Positions 56,488 to 64,000 of a DNA stretch of 64,000 nt are shown piece after piece. Source of the stretch: Silicimonas sp. (GTDB taxonomy: Bacteria; Pseudomonadota; Alphaproteobacteria; Rhodobacterales; Rhodobacteraceae); assembly GCA_022824315.1 (NCBI GenBank), contig JAJEAC010000188.1, positions 62,001 through 126,000 on the forward strand. The letters are read 5' to 3'. Position numbers and translations under genes: made by a program. The notes under the pieces are model-generated. The model had not been told where the DNA came from. It ran no database searches and was given only the letters and a program-made list of their open reading frames with translations. How positions within the stretch are numbered: the stretch's first letter is position 1; every line of letters starts with the position of its first letter.

Positions 56488-56694
56488 GCCCGGCCGACCG
56501 AAGGGAGGTTTCAGCCCCCTTTTGCGGCGGGCATGGCTCGGGAACGGGCCGTCACCCATGTCACCGTCGAGAGTTAACGCGCCGACGAGTGCCTGCCGTT
56601 CAATCAGTTGAGGTTTATGCCTCTTTCAAACAATCCACTCTGACGTTAGTGTTGAGTGCAGAAACTGGACCCAAAGAAAAGAGGGGGAAATGTC

Positions 56695-57891
56695 ATGAAG
56701 AAGATGCTTGCTGCTTCCGTTGCATCCGCGTTCCTTGCAAGCACGGCCTTGGCCAGCGGCCATTCGGAAATCAAGATTGGCATCATCGTGGGTCTCACTG
56801 GCCCAATCGAATCGCTGACGCCGCAAATGGCAGCCGGAGCCGAGCTTGCAATGAAGGAAGTCAGTGATTCCGGACTTCTGCTTGGCGGCTCTACAGTGAC
56901 GCCGGTCCGCGGCGACTCGACCTGCATCGACTCGGGGGCCGCGACCTCCGTTGCCGAACAGCAGATCACCAGCGAAGGCGTGAAGGCCATCGTGGGTGGG
57001 GACTGCTCGGGTGTCACGGGCGCGATCCTGGAAAACGTCGCTCTTCCAAACGGCATCGTGATGGTCTCGCCTTCGGCAACCTCACCTGGCCTCAGCCACC
57101 AGAACAACGAGGACAACGGGCTCTTCTTCCGAACCGCGCCGTCCGATGCGCGCCAAGGCGTGGTGATGACGGAAGTCCTCATGGAACTGGGCATCAACGA
57201 AGTTGCGGTGACCTACACCAACAACGACTACGGCAAGGGTCTGGCCGACAGTTTCCAGGCGGCATTCGAGGCCGCCGGCGGCACGGTCACAATCAATGCC
57301 GCGCACGAAGACGGCAAGGGCGACTATTCGGCAGAGGTCGGCGCCCTGGCTTCCGCTGGCGGTCAGCGCCTGGTTGTCGCAGGCTATGTCGACCAGGGCG
57401 GATCCGGCATCATCCGCGCGGCGCTTGATTCCGGTGCATTCGACACCTTTCACCTTCCCGACGGCATGATTTCGGACTCCTTGACGGACAACTTCGGCAG
57501 CGAAATCGACGGCTCGACCGGCCAGCACCCGGGCACCGACAGCGCCGGAGCGGCCAAGTATGTTGAACTTGCGGCAGGCGCATTTGACGCCACTTCGCCA
57601 TTTTCCGGCGAAAGCTATGATGCCGCAGCGCTGATCATGCTCGCCATGCAGGCCGCCGGATCAGCGGAGTCCGCCGATTTCAAGGACAGGATCATGGACG
57701 TCGCCAATGCACCGGGCGAAGAGATCTTTCCTGGCGAACTTGCCAAGGCTTTGCAGATCCTCGCCGACGGTGGTGACGTCGACTACGTCGGCGCAAGCGC
57801 GGTTGAACTGATCGGCCCGGGCGAATCGGCCGGCAACTACCGGCAGGTCGAGGTCAAGGGCGGCAGCATCGAAACCGTCAAGTATCGGTAA
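56695..57891 (+). CDS. Branched-chain-type ABC transporter substrate-binding protein
   Basis: A 398-residue periplasmic protein of the LivK/Peripla_BP_6 family. The signal peptide MKKMLAASVASAFLASTALA is followed by SEIKIGIIVGLTGPIESLTP. Ligand-site pieces are VSPSATSPGLS, FFRTAPSDARQG and YTNNDYGKGLADSF. The ligand may be an amino acid or another small compound. ATG at 56695 follows GAGGGGGAAATGTC. It begins the operon for a complete importer, and a hairpin follows its stop. Confidence 0.94.
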   Translation: MKKMLAASVASAFLASTALASGHSEIKIGIIVGLTGPIESLTPQMAAGAELAMKEVSDSGLLLGGSTVTPVRGDSTCIDSGAATSVAEQQITSEGVKAIVGGDCSGVTGAILENVALPNGIVMVSPSATSPGLSHQNNEDNGLFFRTAPSDARQGVVMTEVLMELGINEVAVTYTNNDYGKGLADSFQAAFEAAGGTVTINAAHEDGKGDYSAEVGALASAGGQRLVVAGYVDQGGSGIIRAALDSGAFDTFHLPDGMISDSLTDNFGSEIDGSTGQHPGTDSAGAAKYVELAAGAFDATSPFSGESYDAAALIMLAMQAAGSAESADFKDRIMDVANAPGEEIFPGELAKALQILADGGDVDYVGASAVELIGPGESAGNYRQVEVKGGSIETVKYR

Positions 57892-57901
57892 CACGGCAAG
57901 C

Positions 57902-57931
57902 AAAGGGCCCGGACTTGTTCCGGGCCCTTTT
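57902..57931 (+). terminator. Hairpin between binding-protein and ATPase genes
   Basis: AAAGGGCCCGGA (57902-57913) pairs with TCCGGGCCCTTT (57919-57930) around a five-base loop, with T-rich ending TTTT and then GC. It lies ten bases after the binding-protein stop. A partial terminator or 3' stabilising stem here would give more binding protein than membrane parts, a known design in such operons. Confidence 0.8.
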
Positions 57932-57947
57932 GCATCCGGGAACGGCC

Positions 57948-58739
57948 ATGATCAGGGTCGAGGGCCTGCACAAGCATTTTGGCGGATTTCATGCCGTTGA
58001 TGGAGTCACCCTGAAAATTGCGCCAGGCTCGATCACCGGCCTGATCGGACCAAACGGCGCCGGAAAGACGACGCTGTTCAACCTGATCGCGGGAACCCTG
58101 CCCCCGACCAGCGGACATGTGTTCATGAACGGCGAGGACATCACCGGCCTTCCGCCGCATGACCTTTTCCACAAGGGGCTTCTCCGCACGTTCCAGATCG
58201 CCCACGAGTTCGCCTCCATGAGCGTCCGCGAGAACCTGATGCTGGTACCGGGCCACCAGCAGGGGGAGAGAATCTGGAACACCTGGATCGGTCGACGCCG
58301 GATCGCGGCAGAGGAAGAGGGAATCCGGAAGAAGGCCGACGAGGTGATGGAGTTCCTGACCATCGACCACCTGAAGGACGAAAGGGCGGGCAACCTTTCG
58401 GGAGGCCAGAAAAAGCTCCTTGAACTGGGCCGCACCATGATGGTGGATGCACAAATCGTCTTTCTGGACGAGGTGGGCGCCGGCGTGAACCGAACGCTGC
58501 TCAGGACGATCGGGGACGCGATCCAGCGCTTGAACAGGGAGCGGAGCTACACCTTCTGCATGATCGAACACGACATGGATTTCATTGGCCGGCTGTGCGA
58601 CCCGGTCATCTGCATGGCGGAGGGCAAGGTCCTGGCCGAAGGAACGATCGAACAGATAAAGGCGAACGATCACGTCATAGAAGCCTATCTCGGCACCGGC
58701 CTGAAAAACAGGATGATCAAAGAGACGAGCAGTGAGTGA
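57948..58739 (+). CDS. livG: Branched-chain-type ABC transporter ATP-binding protein LivG type
   Basis: A 263-residue ABC ATPase. Walker A is GPNGAGKT (34-41), the signature is LSGGQKKLLELG, Walker B is IVFLDEVGAGV, and the switch His is in MIEHDMDF. In place of the usual DEP it has DEV, common in this subgroup. ATG at 57948 gives MIRVEGLHKHFGGFHAVDGV. Its stop overlaps the GTG start of the next ATPase gene. Confidence 0.93.
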   Translation: MIRVEGLHKHFGGFHAVDGVTLKIAPGSITGLIGPNGAGKTTLFNLIAGTLPPTSGHVFMNGEDITGLPPHDLFHKGLLRTFQIAHEFASMSVRENLMLVPGHQQGERIWNTWIGRRRIAAEEEGIRKKADEVMEFLTIDHLKDERAGNLSGGQKKLLELGRTMMVDAQIVFLDEVGAGVNRTLLRTIGDAIQRLNRERSYTFCMIEHDMDFIGRLCDPVICMAEGKVLAEGTIEQIKANDHVIEAYLGTGLKNRMIKETSSE

Positions 58740-59445
58740 TCCCTTCCTGATCGGCGACTCCTTGAGCGGCGGATATGGCCGTGGCGTGGATATCCTCCAC
58801 TCATGCACGATCTCGGTGAATGAAGGAGAGATCGCCGTGATCGTTGGACCGAACGGCGCGGGCAAGTCGACGGCAATGAAGGCGGTCTTCGGAATGCTGG
58901 ATCTCCATGAGGGCTCGGTCAAGCTTGGTGGCGAGGACATCTCGCACCTGAGCCCGCAGGACCGGGTGGCAAGGGGCATGGCCTTCGTGCCGCAGAACTC
59001 CAACACCTTCACGTCGCTGACGGTCGAAGAGAACCTCGAAATGGGGGCCTTCCTGAGACGCGACGACATTTCGGGAACCATGGCGCAGGTCTACGAACTC
59101 TTCCCGGTCCTGAAGGAAAAGCGCCGCCAGACAGCGGGCGAGCTGTCCGGCGGACAGCGTCAGCAGGTGGCCGTCGGTCGCGCGCTGATGACCCGGCCAA
59201 GGGTCCTGATGCTGGATGAGCCGACAGCAGGCGTCAGTCCCGTCGTCATGGACGAGCTGTTCGACAGGATCATTGAGGTGGCGAGAACCGGCATCTCGAT
59301 CCTGATGGTGGAGCAGAACGCGCGGCAGGCCCTTGAGATTGCGGACAGGGGCTATGTCATGGTGCAGGGACAAAACGCCTTCACCGATACCGGCGAGGCA
59401 CTCCTTGCGGATCCGGAAGTTCGCCGCTCGTTCCTGGGTGGGTAG
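58732..59445 (+). CDS. livF: Branched-chain-type ABC transporter ATP-binding protein LivF type
   Basis: A 237-residue ABC ATPase of the LivF type. Walker A is GPNGAGKST, the signature is LSGGQRQQVAVGRALM, Walker B is VLMLDEPTAGV, and the switch is MVEQNARQAL. The GTG start at 58732 overlaps the livG stop by eight bases; it gives MSDPFLIGDSLSGGYGRGV. It pairs with LivG on the two permeases. Confidence 0.93.
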   Translation: MSDPFLIGDSLSGGYGRGVDILHSCTISVNEGEIAVIVGPNGAGKSTAMKAVFGMLDLHEGSVKLGGEDISHLSPQDRVARGMAFVPQNSNTFTSLTVEENLEMGAFLRRDDISGTMAQVYELFPVLKEKRRQTAGELSGGQRQQVAVGRALMTRPRVLMLDEPTAGVSPVVMDELFDRIIEVARTGISILMVEQNARQALEIADRGYVMVQGQNAFTDTGEALLADPEVRRSFLGG

Positions 59446-59612
59446 GCGGTCGGGCAGGAGCTGGAGAGCGACGGCATGAACAAGCTCTCAAGGACACGTG
59501 GCAACGTCGGCTGCCGGCAAGGCATTGGATGTCGGTTGCGGACCGCACACCTCCTTGGACCTCTTCGGGCACGTGCAGGATCGGCTTCCGCCTGTCCAGA
59601 CTGGAGGACGGC

Positions 59613-60620
59613 TTGGACTTCCTGAACGCGTTCGTTGCATTTGCGAATTTCGTCATGTTGCCGGCGGTTGCCTATGGCAGCCAATTGGCGCTCGGAGCGC
59701 TTGGCGTGACCATGATCTACGGGATCCTGAGATTCTCCAACTTTGCCCACGGCGACACCATGGCCTTTGGCGCGATGGCAACGATCCTTGGCACTTGGTG
59801 GCTTCAGGCCATGGGCGTGTCCTTGGATCCGTTCCCGACCGCGCTTCTGGCTCTGCCTGCCGGGATTGCCGCCACCGCAGTATTCGTCCTGATCACCGAC
59901 CGCCTTGTTTACCGGTTCTACCGGGAACAGAAGTCCGCGCCCGTCATTCTGGTCATTGTTTCGATGGGCGTGATGTTCGTGACGAACGGGCTCGTACGTT
60001 TCGTCATTGGCGTTGACGAACAGCGATTTGCGGACGGGGCACGCTTCATCATCACGGCCCGCGAGTTCAAGGAACTGACCGGCCTGAAGGAGGGCCTCGC
60101 GATCAAGTCCACCGCGATGCTGACCGTCGTCGTCGCGATCATTGTCGTGGCCATTCTCTTCTGGTTCCTGAATCGCACGCGCACGGGAAAGTCCATGCGG
60201 GCGTTTTCGGACAACGAGGATCTCGCACTCCTCTCCGGCATCAATCCCGAACGCGTGGTCATGTTCACATGGATCATGGTGGCGGCGCTGGCCACCGTCG
60301 CGGGCGTGCTCTACGGACTCGACAAGAGCTTCAAGCCGTTCAACTACTTCCAGCTTCTCCTGCCGATCTTCGCATCTGCGATCGTTGGAGGCCTCGGCAA
60401 TCCGATCGGCGCGATCGCGGGCGGCTTTGTCATTGCCTTTTCCGAAGTCACGATCACTTATGCGTTCAAGAAGGTCGCCGGCTACCTGATCCCTGCCTGG
60501 GAACCGCAAGGCCTCGTCCAGCTGCTTTCGACAGACTACAAGTTTGCCGTCAGCTTCGGGATTCTCATCGTCGTGCTCCTGTTCCGGCCGACGGGACTGT
60601 TCAGGGGGAAAGCGCTGTGA
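59613..60620 (+). CDS. livH: Branched-chain-type ABC transporter permease LivH type
   Basis: A 335-residue membrane protein with about eight helices, of the LivH family (QLALGALGVTMIYGILRFSN, then FAHGDTMAFGA). The ATPase contact loop includes GKSMRAFSDNEDLALLSGI. TTG at 59613 has GGAGG five bases upstream, which is stronger than the ATG at 59529. Its GTGA overlap with livM indicates coupling. About 170 bases separate it from livF. Confidence 0.92.
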   Translation: MDFLNAFVAFANFVMLPAVAYGSQLALGALGVTMIYGILRFSNFAHGDTMAFGAMATILGTWWLQAMGVSLDPFPTALLALPAGIAATAVFVLITDRLVYRFYREQKSAPVILVIVSMGVMFVTNGLVRFVIGVDEQRFADGARFIITAREFKELTGLKEGLAIKSTAMLTVVVAIIVVAILFWFLNRTRTGKSMRAFSDNEDLALLSGINPERVVMFTWIMVAALATVAGVLYGLDKSFKPFNYFQLLLPIFASAIVGGLGNPIGAIAGGFVIAFSEVTITYAFKKVAGYLIPAWEPQGLVQLLSTDYKFAVSFGILIVVLLFRPTGLFRGKAL

Positions 60621-61921
60621 CCCTGAAGCTGCGAGACATGACCCTCTTCCTGGCCGTCCTCGCGCTGATTGCTGCAACCGGCTTCCTGCAAAGCTGGAAC
60701 GTGGCGCTCGGCATCCTGAACATGGGCCTTGTCTCGGCGATCATGGCACTCGGGGTGAACATGCAATGGGGATATGCGGGCCTATTTAACATCGGCGTCA
60801 TGGGGTTTCTGGCGCTTGGCGGCCTCAGCACCGTCATCATCTCGAAACCGCCTGTCATCGAAGCCTGGGACGCCGGTGGTCCTAGGGTCATCTTCGCGCT
60901 CCTTGTTGGAACCGCCGCCATCGTGGCGGCCATCCTGGCCTGGAGGAGAATTCCGGTGGGAAAGGCCCGAGCGCCTGCGCTCGTCGCGATCCTTGTCGTG
61001 GGCTTCTTCGTATATCGCTGGCTCTTCGACCCGGCGGTGGCAGCGATCGAAGCGGTGTCGCCAGCAAGGGCAGGAAATCTCGGCGGCCTTGGCCTGCCCA
61101 TCCTGATTGCATGGCCAGTTGGAGCGCTGCTCGCCGCTGGGGCCGCATGGGTCGTCGGGAAGACGGCGCTCGGCCTGAGATCGGACTACCTCGCCATTGC
61201 CACTCTTGGCATCTCCGAGATCATCATCGCAGTTCTCAAGAACGAGGACTGGCTCTCGCGAGGCGTCAAGAACGTGAGCGGCATCCCGCGACCGGTGCCT
61301 TACGAAATTGACCTGCAAAACTCCGAACGATTTGTCGAGCGGGTCTCGGGCTTTGGATTCGACCCGGTGACGGCATCCACGATAACGGTCAAGCTCGCCT
61401 ATGCCGGCCTCTTCCTGGCAGTATTGCTTTTGCTGCTTTGGTTGGCGCAAGCCGCGCTCAACTCGCCTTGGGGCCGAATGATGCGGGCCATTCGCGACAA
61501 CGAGGTCGCAGCCGAGGCGATGGGCAAGGACGTTACGGCAAGGCACCTGCAGGTGTTCATCCTCGGATCGGCGGTCTGCGGGCTGGCAGGAGCCATGATG
61601 ACAACGCTGGACGGCCAGTTGACGCCTGCAAGCTACCAACCGCTGCGCTTCACGTTCCTGATCTGGGTCATGGTCATTGTCGGAGGCTCAGGCAACAATT
61701 TCGGGGCGGTCCTGGGCGGCATGCTGATCTGGTACCTTTGGGTCATGGTCGAACCCTTGGGCGTCGCCCTCATCGGGGGCATCACTGCAGGCATGCCTGA
61801 CGGCTTCTGGCTGAAAGAGCATCTCCTTGAGACTGCCGCACACATGCGGCTGCTGACCATGGGCCTGATCCTGCTTCTGGTTCTCCGCTTCAGTCCACGC
61901 GGACTGATCCCCGAACGATGA
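60617..61921 (+). CDS. livM: Branched-chain-type ABC transporter permease LivM type
   Basis: A 434-residue permease of the LivM family. After the first helices (ALGVNMQWGYAGLFNIGVMG) there is an added pair of hydrophobic segments (about 90-140) that many LivM proteins lack. The conserved GLRSDYLAIATLGISEII and the ATPase contact GRMMRAIRDNEVAAEAMGKD follow. GTG at 60617 overlaps the livH stop as GTGA. The C-terminus ends FSPRGLIPER, typical of the family, and its stop overlaps the next gene. Confidence 0.92.
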   Translation: MTLKLRDMTLFLAVLALIAATGFLQSWNVALGILNMGLVSAIMALGVNMQWGYAGLFNIGVMGFLALGGLSTVIISKPPVIEAWDAGGPRVIFALLVGTAAIVAAILAWRRIPVGKARAPALVAILVVGFFVYRWLFDPAVAAIEAVSPARAGNLGGLGLPILIAWPVGALLAAGAAWVVGKTALGLRSDYLAIATLGISEIIIAVLKNEDWLSRGVKNVSGIPRPVPYEIDLQNSERFVERVSGFGFDPVTASTITVKLAYAGLFLAVLLLLLWLAQAALNSPWGRMMRAIRDNEVAAEAMGKDVTARHLQVFILGSAVCGLAGAMMTTLDGQLTPASYQPLRFTFLIWVMVIVGGSGNNFGAVLGGMLIWYLWVMVEPLGVALIGGITAGMPDGFWLKEHLLETAAHMRLLTMGLILLLVLRFSPRGLIPER

Positions 61922-62523
61922 ACCCGCTCGCAGTCATTCCTGCAGCTGGTTCCTCGTCGCGCATGCGAGGACGCGACAAGCTGCTGGAAAGAGTTGAAGA
62001 CATGCCCCTGCTTCGCCGTCAGGCAGGCATCGCCGTTGAAGGTGGATGCGGAGTCGTCGTGGCGCTTCGGAAGGACGACGTAGCTCGCCGAGAGGCGATA
62101 AGCGGACTTGAGGTGACCATTATCGAGGTCGAGGATGCTGCCGAAGGCCTCGGCGACACGCTCCGCGCCGCAACCCTGCATGTCATGCAAGTTGCCCCGG
62201 ATCGCGCCATGTTGATCCTGCTGCCGGACGTTCCTGGCATCACCGCATCCGACATCAGGAGCGCAATTGAACGCTTCGAGGCTGTCGGCGGCAACACGCC
62301 GACTCGCGCCACGGACGCGGAAGGCAGGCCGGGCACACCACTGATCGTGCCACCACGGCTTCTGCCTCAGTTCGCCAAGCTGACCGGCGACGAAGGCGGT
62401 CGCGTCGTCCTGAAGGACGAGACGATCAATTTTGTGCAACTGCAGGGCGACCGCGCTACGCGGGACCTGGACACGCCAGAAGATTGGAAGGCCTGGCGCA
62501 AGAAATTCGGCGCGCCGACCTGA
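61918..62523 (+). CDS. MobA-like NTP transferase (MocA type)
   Basis: A 201-residue nucleotidyltransferase-fold protein. It begins VIPAAGSSSRMRGRDKLLE, the nucleotide-binding signature of molybdenum cofactor cytidylyl- and guanylyltransferases, and has LILLPDVPGITASDI (metal Asp) and a later ATRDLDTPEDWKAW. A role in molybdopterin cytosine-dinucleotide or a similar CTP/GTP transfer is likely by family, but no molybdoenzyme gene is near. Its ATG overlaps the livM stop (ATGA), so it is expressed with the importer, which is an uncommon pairing. Confidence 0.82.
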   Translation: MNPLAVIPAAGSSSRMRGRDKLLERVEDMPLLRRQAGIAVEGGCGVVVALRKDDVARREAISGLEVTIIEVEDAAEGLGDTLRAATLHVMQVAPDRAMLILLPDVPGITASDIRSAIERFEAVGGNTPTRATDAEGRPGTPLIVPPRLLPQFAKLTGDEGGRVVLKDETINFVQLQGDRATRDLDTPEDWKAWRKKFGAPT

Positions 62524-62825
62524 CGCGGCGGGGTGCAGAAATCCTGGCATCAGGCAAGGGGATCACGGCTTGCCAATGCCGCACGTTCCCGCCGCAAACC
62601 CGTAGCCCTGCAAGTCCGTTCACAAGGTCCGCGACATGGAACTTTGTGGCTTCAACGCTCGAACCCTGCCATCCGGTCGCAGGCAGCATCGCCGGCACAA
62701 TTTCACTTCGGGTAGCGATTGAAGACGGAATTAGAAATGTCCGCTCGGCGAATTCTCCGGCCAAGGCAATCAGGACATCGCTCTTGCGGGATCCTCCTGG
62801 CGTGGCGCGGCTTCGGGTTCCGTTA

Positions 62826-62839
62826 TGAAAGCGCTATCA
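62826..62839. promoter_or_regulatory. LacI-type operator, upstream copy
   Basis: TGAAAGCGCTATCA is a near-perfect palindrome centred on GC|GC, with six of seven positions paired. It matches the form TGAAAGCGCTTTCA bound by LacI-family sugar regulators. It is followed by CCATATTG, which could be a -10 region. A second copy lies 111 bases downstream. Confidence 0.7.
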
Positions 62840-62927
62840 CCATATTGATGGTTTCAGAGCTTGATCAACAGCAAATGTGCGTGGGTTTTGAAGCTCATTG
62901 AAAGCATCAGAGCAACGGCAAATGGAG

Positions 62928-62956
62928 TTGACTTTATGAAAGCGCTGTCATTTCAT
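62928..62956 (+). promoter_or_regulatory. Promoter with LacI-type operator in its spacer
   Basis: TTGACT (62928-62933) and TTTCAT (62951-62956) are 17 bases apart. The spacer contains TGAAAGCGCTGTCA (62937-62950), the second LacI-type palindrome. A repressor bound there would block RNA polymerase directly. The right-edge binding-protein gene starts about 475 bases further on, so its leader would be long, or another promoter also exists. Confidence 0.6.
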
Positions 62957-63430
62957 CTGGTCAGGACAGATGGGAAAATTCTGTTCAGCGACCTCTCCCT
63001 GAAAAGAGCAGCCTGAGGGGTGACTGTCCCTAAGGCCCATGCTGACTAGCACAAGAAAGGAGACCATCATCCAATCCACCTTGAGCCATGCGTCAATGAC
63101 CCACCTTAGGTTGCTTTCTCGGTTCCAAGCTCTGGAAGATCTGTCAGCAGACACGCCGGGTCAGGCACGAAGCTGGGCGAATCGAAATGCGGATGGTCAA
63201 GTTGTGCGAGGGGAGCCCGCCTTCGGGCGGCGTTGCCGGGGACGTCATTGCAACCCCGCAAGCGGCGTGAGCCGCATGGCAGAGAAAGCTGAATCACGGT
63301 TTTTCCGTCCAGGCGAGGCAACTCGTCTTCGGGGCGGGTGGCGGTTTGCCCGACCCATTTCAACACAAACAGAAAAGGGGCGCGCTTTCCTCCCGGGCCT
63401 GCCAGCCGGGGAATCAAGCGCGAAAATCAG

Positions 63431-64000
63431 ATGAATTATCTTCGCTCGCGCGGACTCGGGATGCTTTGGGCGACCGGCTCCGCTCTCGCATTTGCAACCG
63501 TGGCCGCATACGCCGCGCCTACTCACGGCACCCTTGTCGTCGCGGTCAACCAGGAACCACAGGACCTTGCTGCACAAGGCACCTACAAGGAAATCAACGC
63601 AACTGGGCTGCGCAATGTCGTGGAAACGCTGATCGCGGTTGACCCGGTTACCGGCGAGATGCGAGGCGTACTCGCCACCGATTGGGAGCGCGTCGATGGC
63701 AGCACATTGCGCCTCACCATCCGGCAGGGCGTCAAGTTCCACGACGGAACCGACATGACAGCCGAAGCGGTGGCCAAGTCGATCAACTGGGTCTGGAGCC
63801 CCGAAAAGGCGTTCACCATCCAGGAATATGCCGGCCCCGGCGAAATCACCGCCACCGCCATCGACGAAAATTCCGTCGAAGTGGTGTCGAGCAAGGCCGA
63901 TCCGCTGCTGGAGTTCCGCATGACGCTGGGCGGCATCTCTTCGGCAGCGCAACTCAACAACAGCCCGGAAGAGCATTTCGACACGCCCGTCGGCACCGGG
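63431..64000 (+). CDS. Peptide-type ABC transporter substrate-binding protein, 5' part only
   Basis: The frame is open to the right edge, so 190 residues are visible. It starts MNYLRSRGLGMLWATGSALA with a signal peptide ending in AYA-APT. The binding-protein family 5 pattern follows: GTLVVAVNQEPQDL, then GLRNVVETLIAVDP, LATDWERVDG, and LRLTIRQGVKFHDGTDMTAE. The purine-rich GGGGAAT stretch is about 17 bases upstream, so the ribosome binding site is weak. It is unrelated in sequence to the one at 37987 beyond the family, and its permeases would lie beyond the window. Confidence 0.88.
   Translation, partial: MNYLRSRGLGMLWATGSALAFATVAAYAAPTHGTLVVAVNQEPQDLAAQGTYKEINATGLRNVVETLIAVDPVTGEMRGVLATDWERVDGSTLRLTIRQGVKFHDGTDMTAEAVAKSINWVWSPEKAFTIQEYAGPGEITATAIDENSVEVVSSKADPLLEFRMTLGGISSAAQLNNSPEEHFDTPVGTG

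Larger units (their letters stand above)
62524..63430. other. Long non-coding region upstream of the right-edge binding protein
   Basis: About 900 bases without a convincing gene. It holds two LacI-type operators, listed separately, and a small hairpin GCCCG-CCTT-CGGGC near 63217-63230. A motif TGAGGGGTGACTGTCCC at 63015-63031 resembles the ends of some insertion or REP-like elements, but no transposase is present. Confidence 0.5.

Noticed and set aside
63039-63434. Plus-strand frame upstream of the right-edge binding protein
   Set aside because: No family similarity, and it overlaps the true start of the binding-protein gene in another frame.

Overview
The window is a GC-rich bacterial chromosome segment, best matched to an alphaproteobacterium of the Rhodobacterales type. 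The reasons are gene order and family content. These include a cytochrome oxidase block ctaC-ctaB-small membrane protein-ctaG-ctaE without subunit I, followed by SURF1-thrC-M16 peptidase-GNAT; DUF1285 divergent from MoxR-DUF58-DUF4159; DUF465-purE-purK; Hsp20-DUF1150; ffh-GNAT-chorismate mutase-rpsP-rimM; and a CIRCE-controlled groESL. Translation is tightly coupled in many places (ATGA, TTGA, GTGA and TGATG junctions), and TTG starts preceded by purine-rich ribosome binding sites are frequent.

Layout. 1-0.9 kb: 5' part of a Tat-type vanadium haloperoxidase-like gene running off the left edge. 1.6-4.1 kb (minus): excalibur lipoprotein, gatA, gatC. 4.6-5.9 kb: a trpB without trpF or trpA. 6.1-7.6 kb: an AAA/DUF4143 ATPase inactivated by an amber codon and a frameshift. 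7.8-9.0 kb: cfa. 9.1-16.0 kb (minus): a MoxR ATPase, DUF58, DUF4159 and large membrane protein operon, with DUF1285 divergent. 16.7-19.4 kb: an accessory patch starting with a decayed 3' half of an initiator-tRNA-like sequence, then a GNAT and a cytochrome P450. 19.4-26.9 kb (minus): the respiratory-assembly and threonine block. 27.0-31.2 kb: tldD and topA. 31.3-31.6 kb: a fragment of an Rpn-type nuclease. 32.0-34.4 kb: Lhr-like helicase.

34.6-41.7 kb: a peptide-type ABC transporter split into a divergent pair, with a fused double ATPase coupled to argE on the minus strand and a binding protein plus two permeases on the plus strand. 41.9-43.6 kb: a two-gene ATPase plus TOPRIM-like protein module that looks like a defence system. 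44.0-48.5 kb: metY, pdxJ, Nudix, purK, purE, DUF465. 48.6-51.5 kb: Hsp20-DUF1150 facing groESL. 51.6-52.5 kb: an EamA exporter. 52.7-56.5 kb: ffh to rimM, where the usual trmD-rplS continuation is missing. 56.7-62.5 kb: a complete branched-chain-type ABC importer ending in a MobA-like nucleotidyltransferase. 62.5-64.0 kb: a long regulatory region with two LacI-type operators ahead of a second peptide-type binding protein cut by the right edge.

Most of the window is ordinary housekeeping and transport. The most unusual items are the ATPase/TOPRIM-like pair, the twice-broken DUF4143 ATPase, the initiator-tRNA-like scar beside an accessory patch, the Rpn fragment and the twin LacI-type operators. 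All functions are inferred from sequence reading alone; no database search was run.
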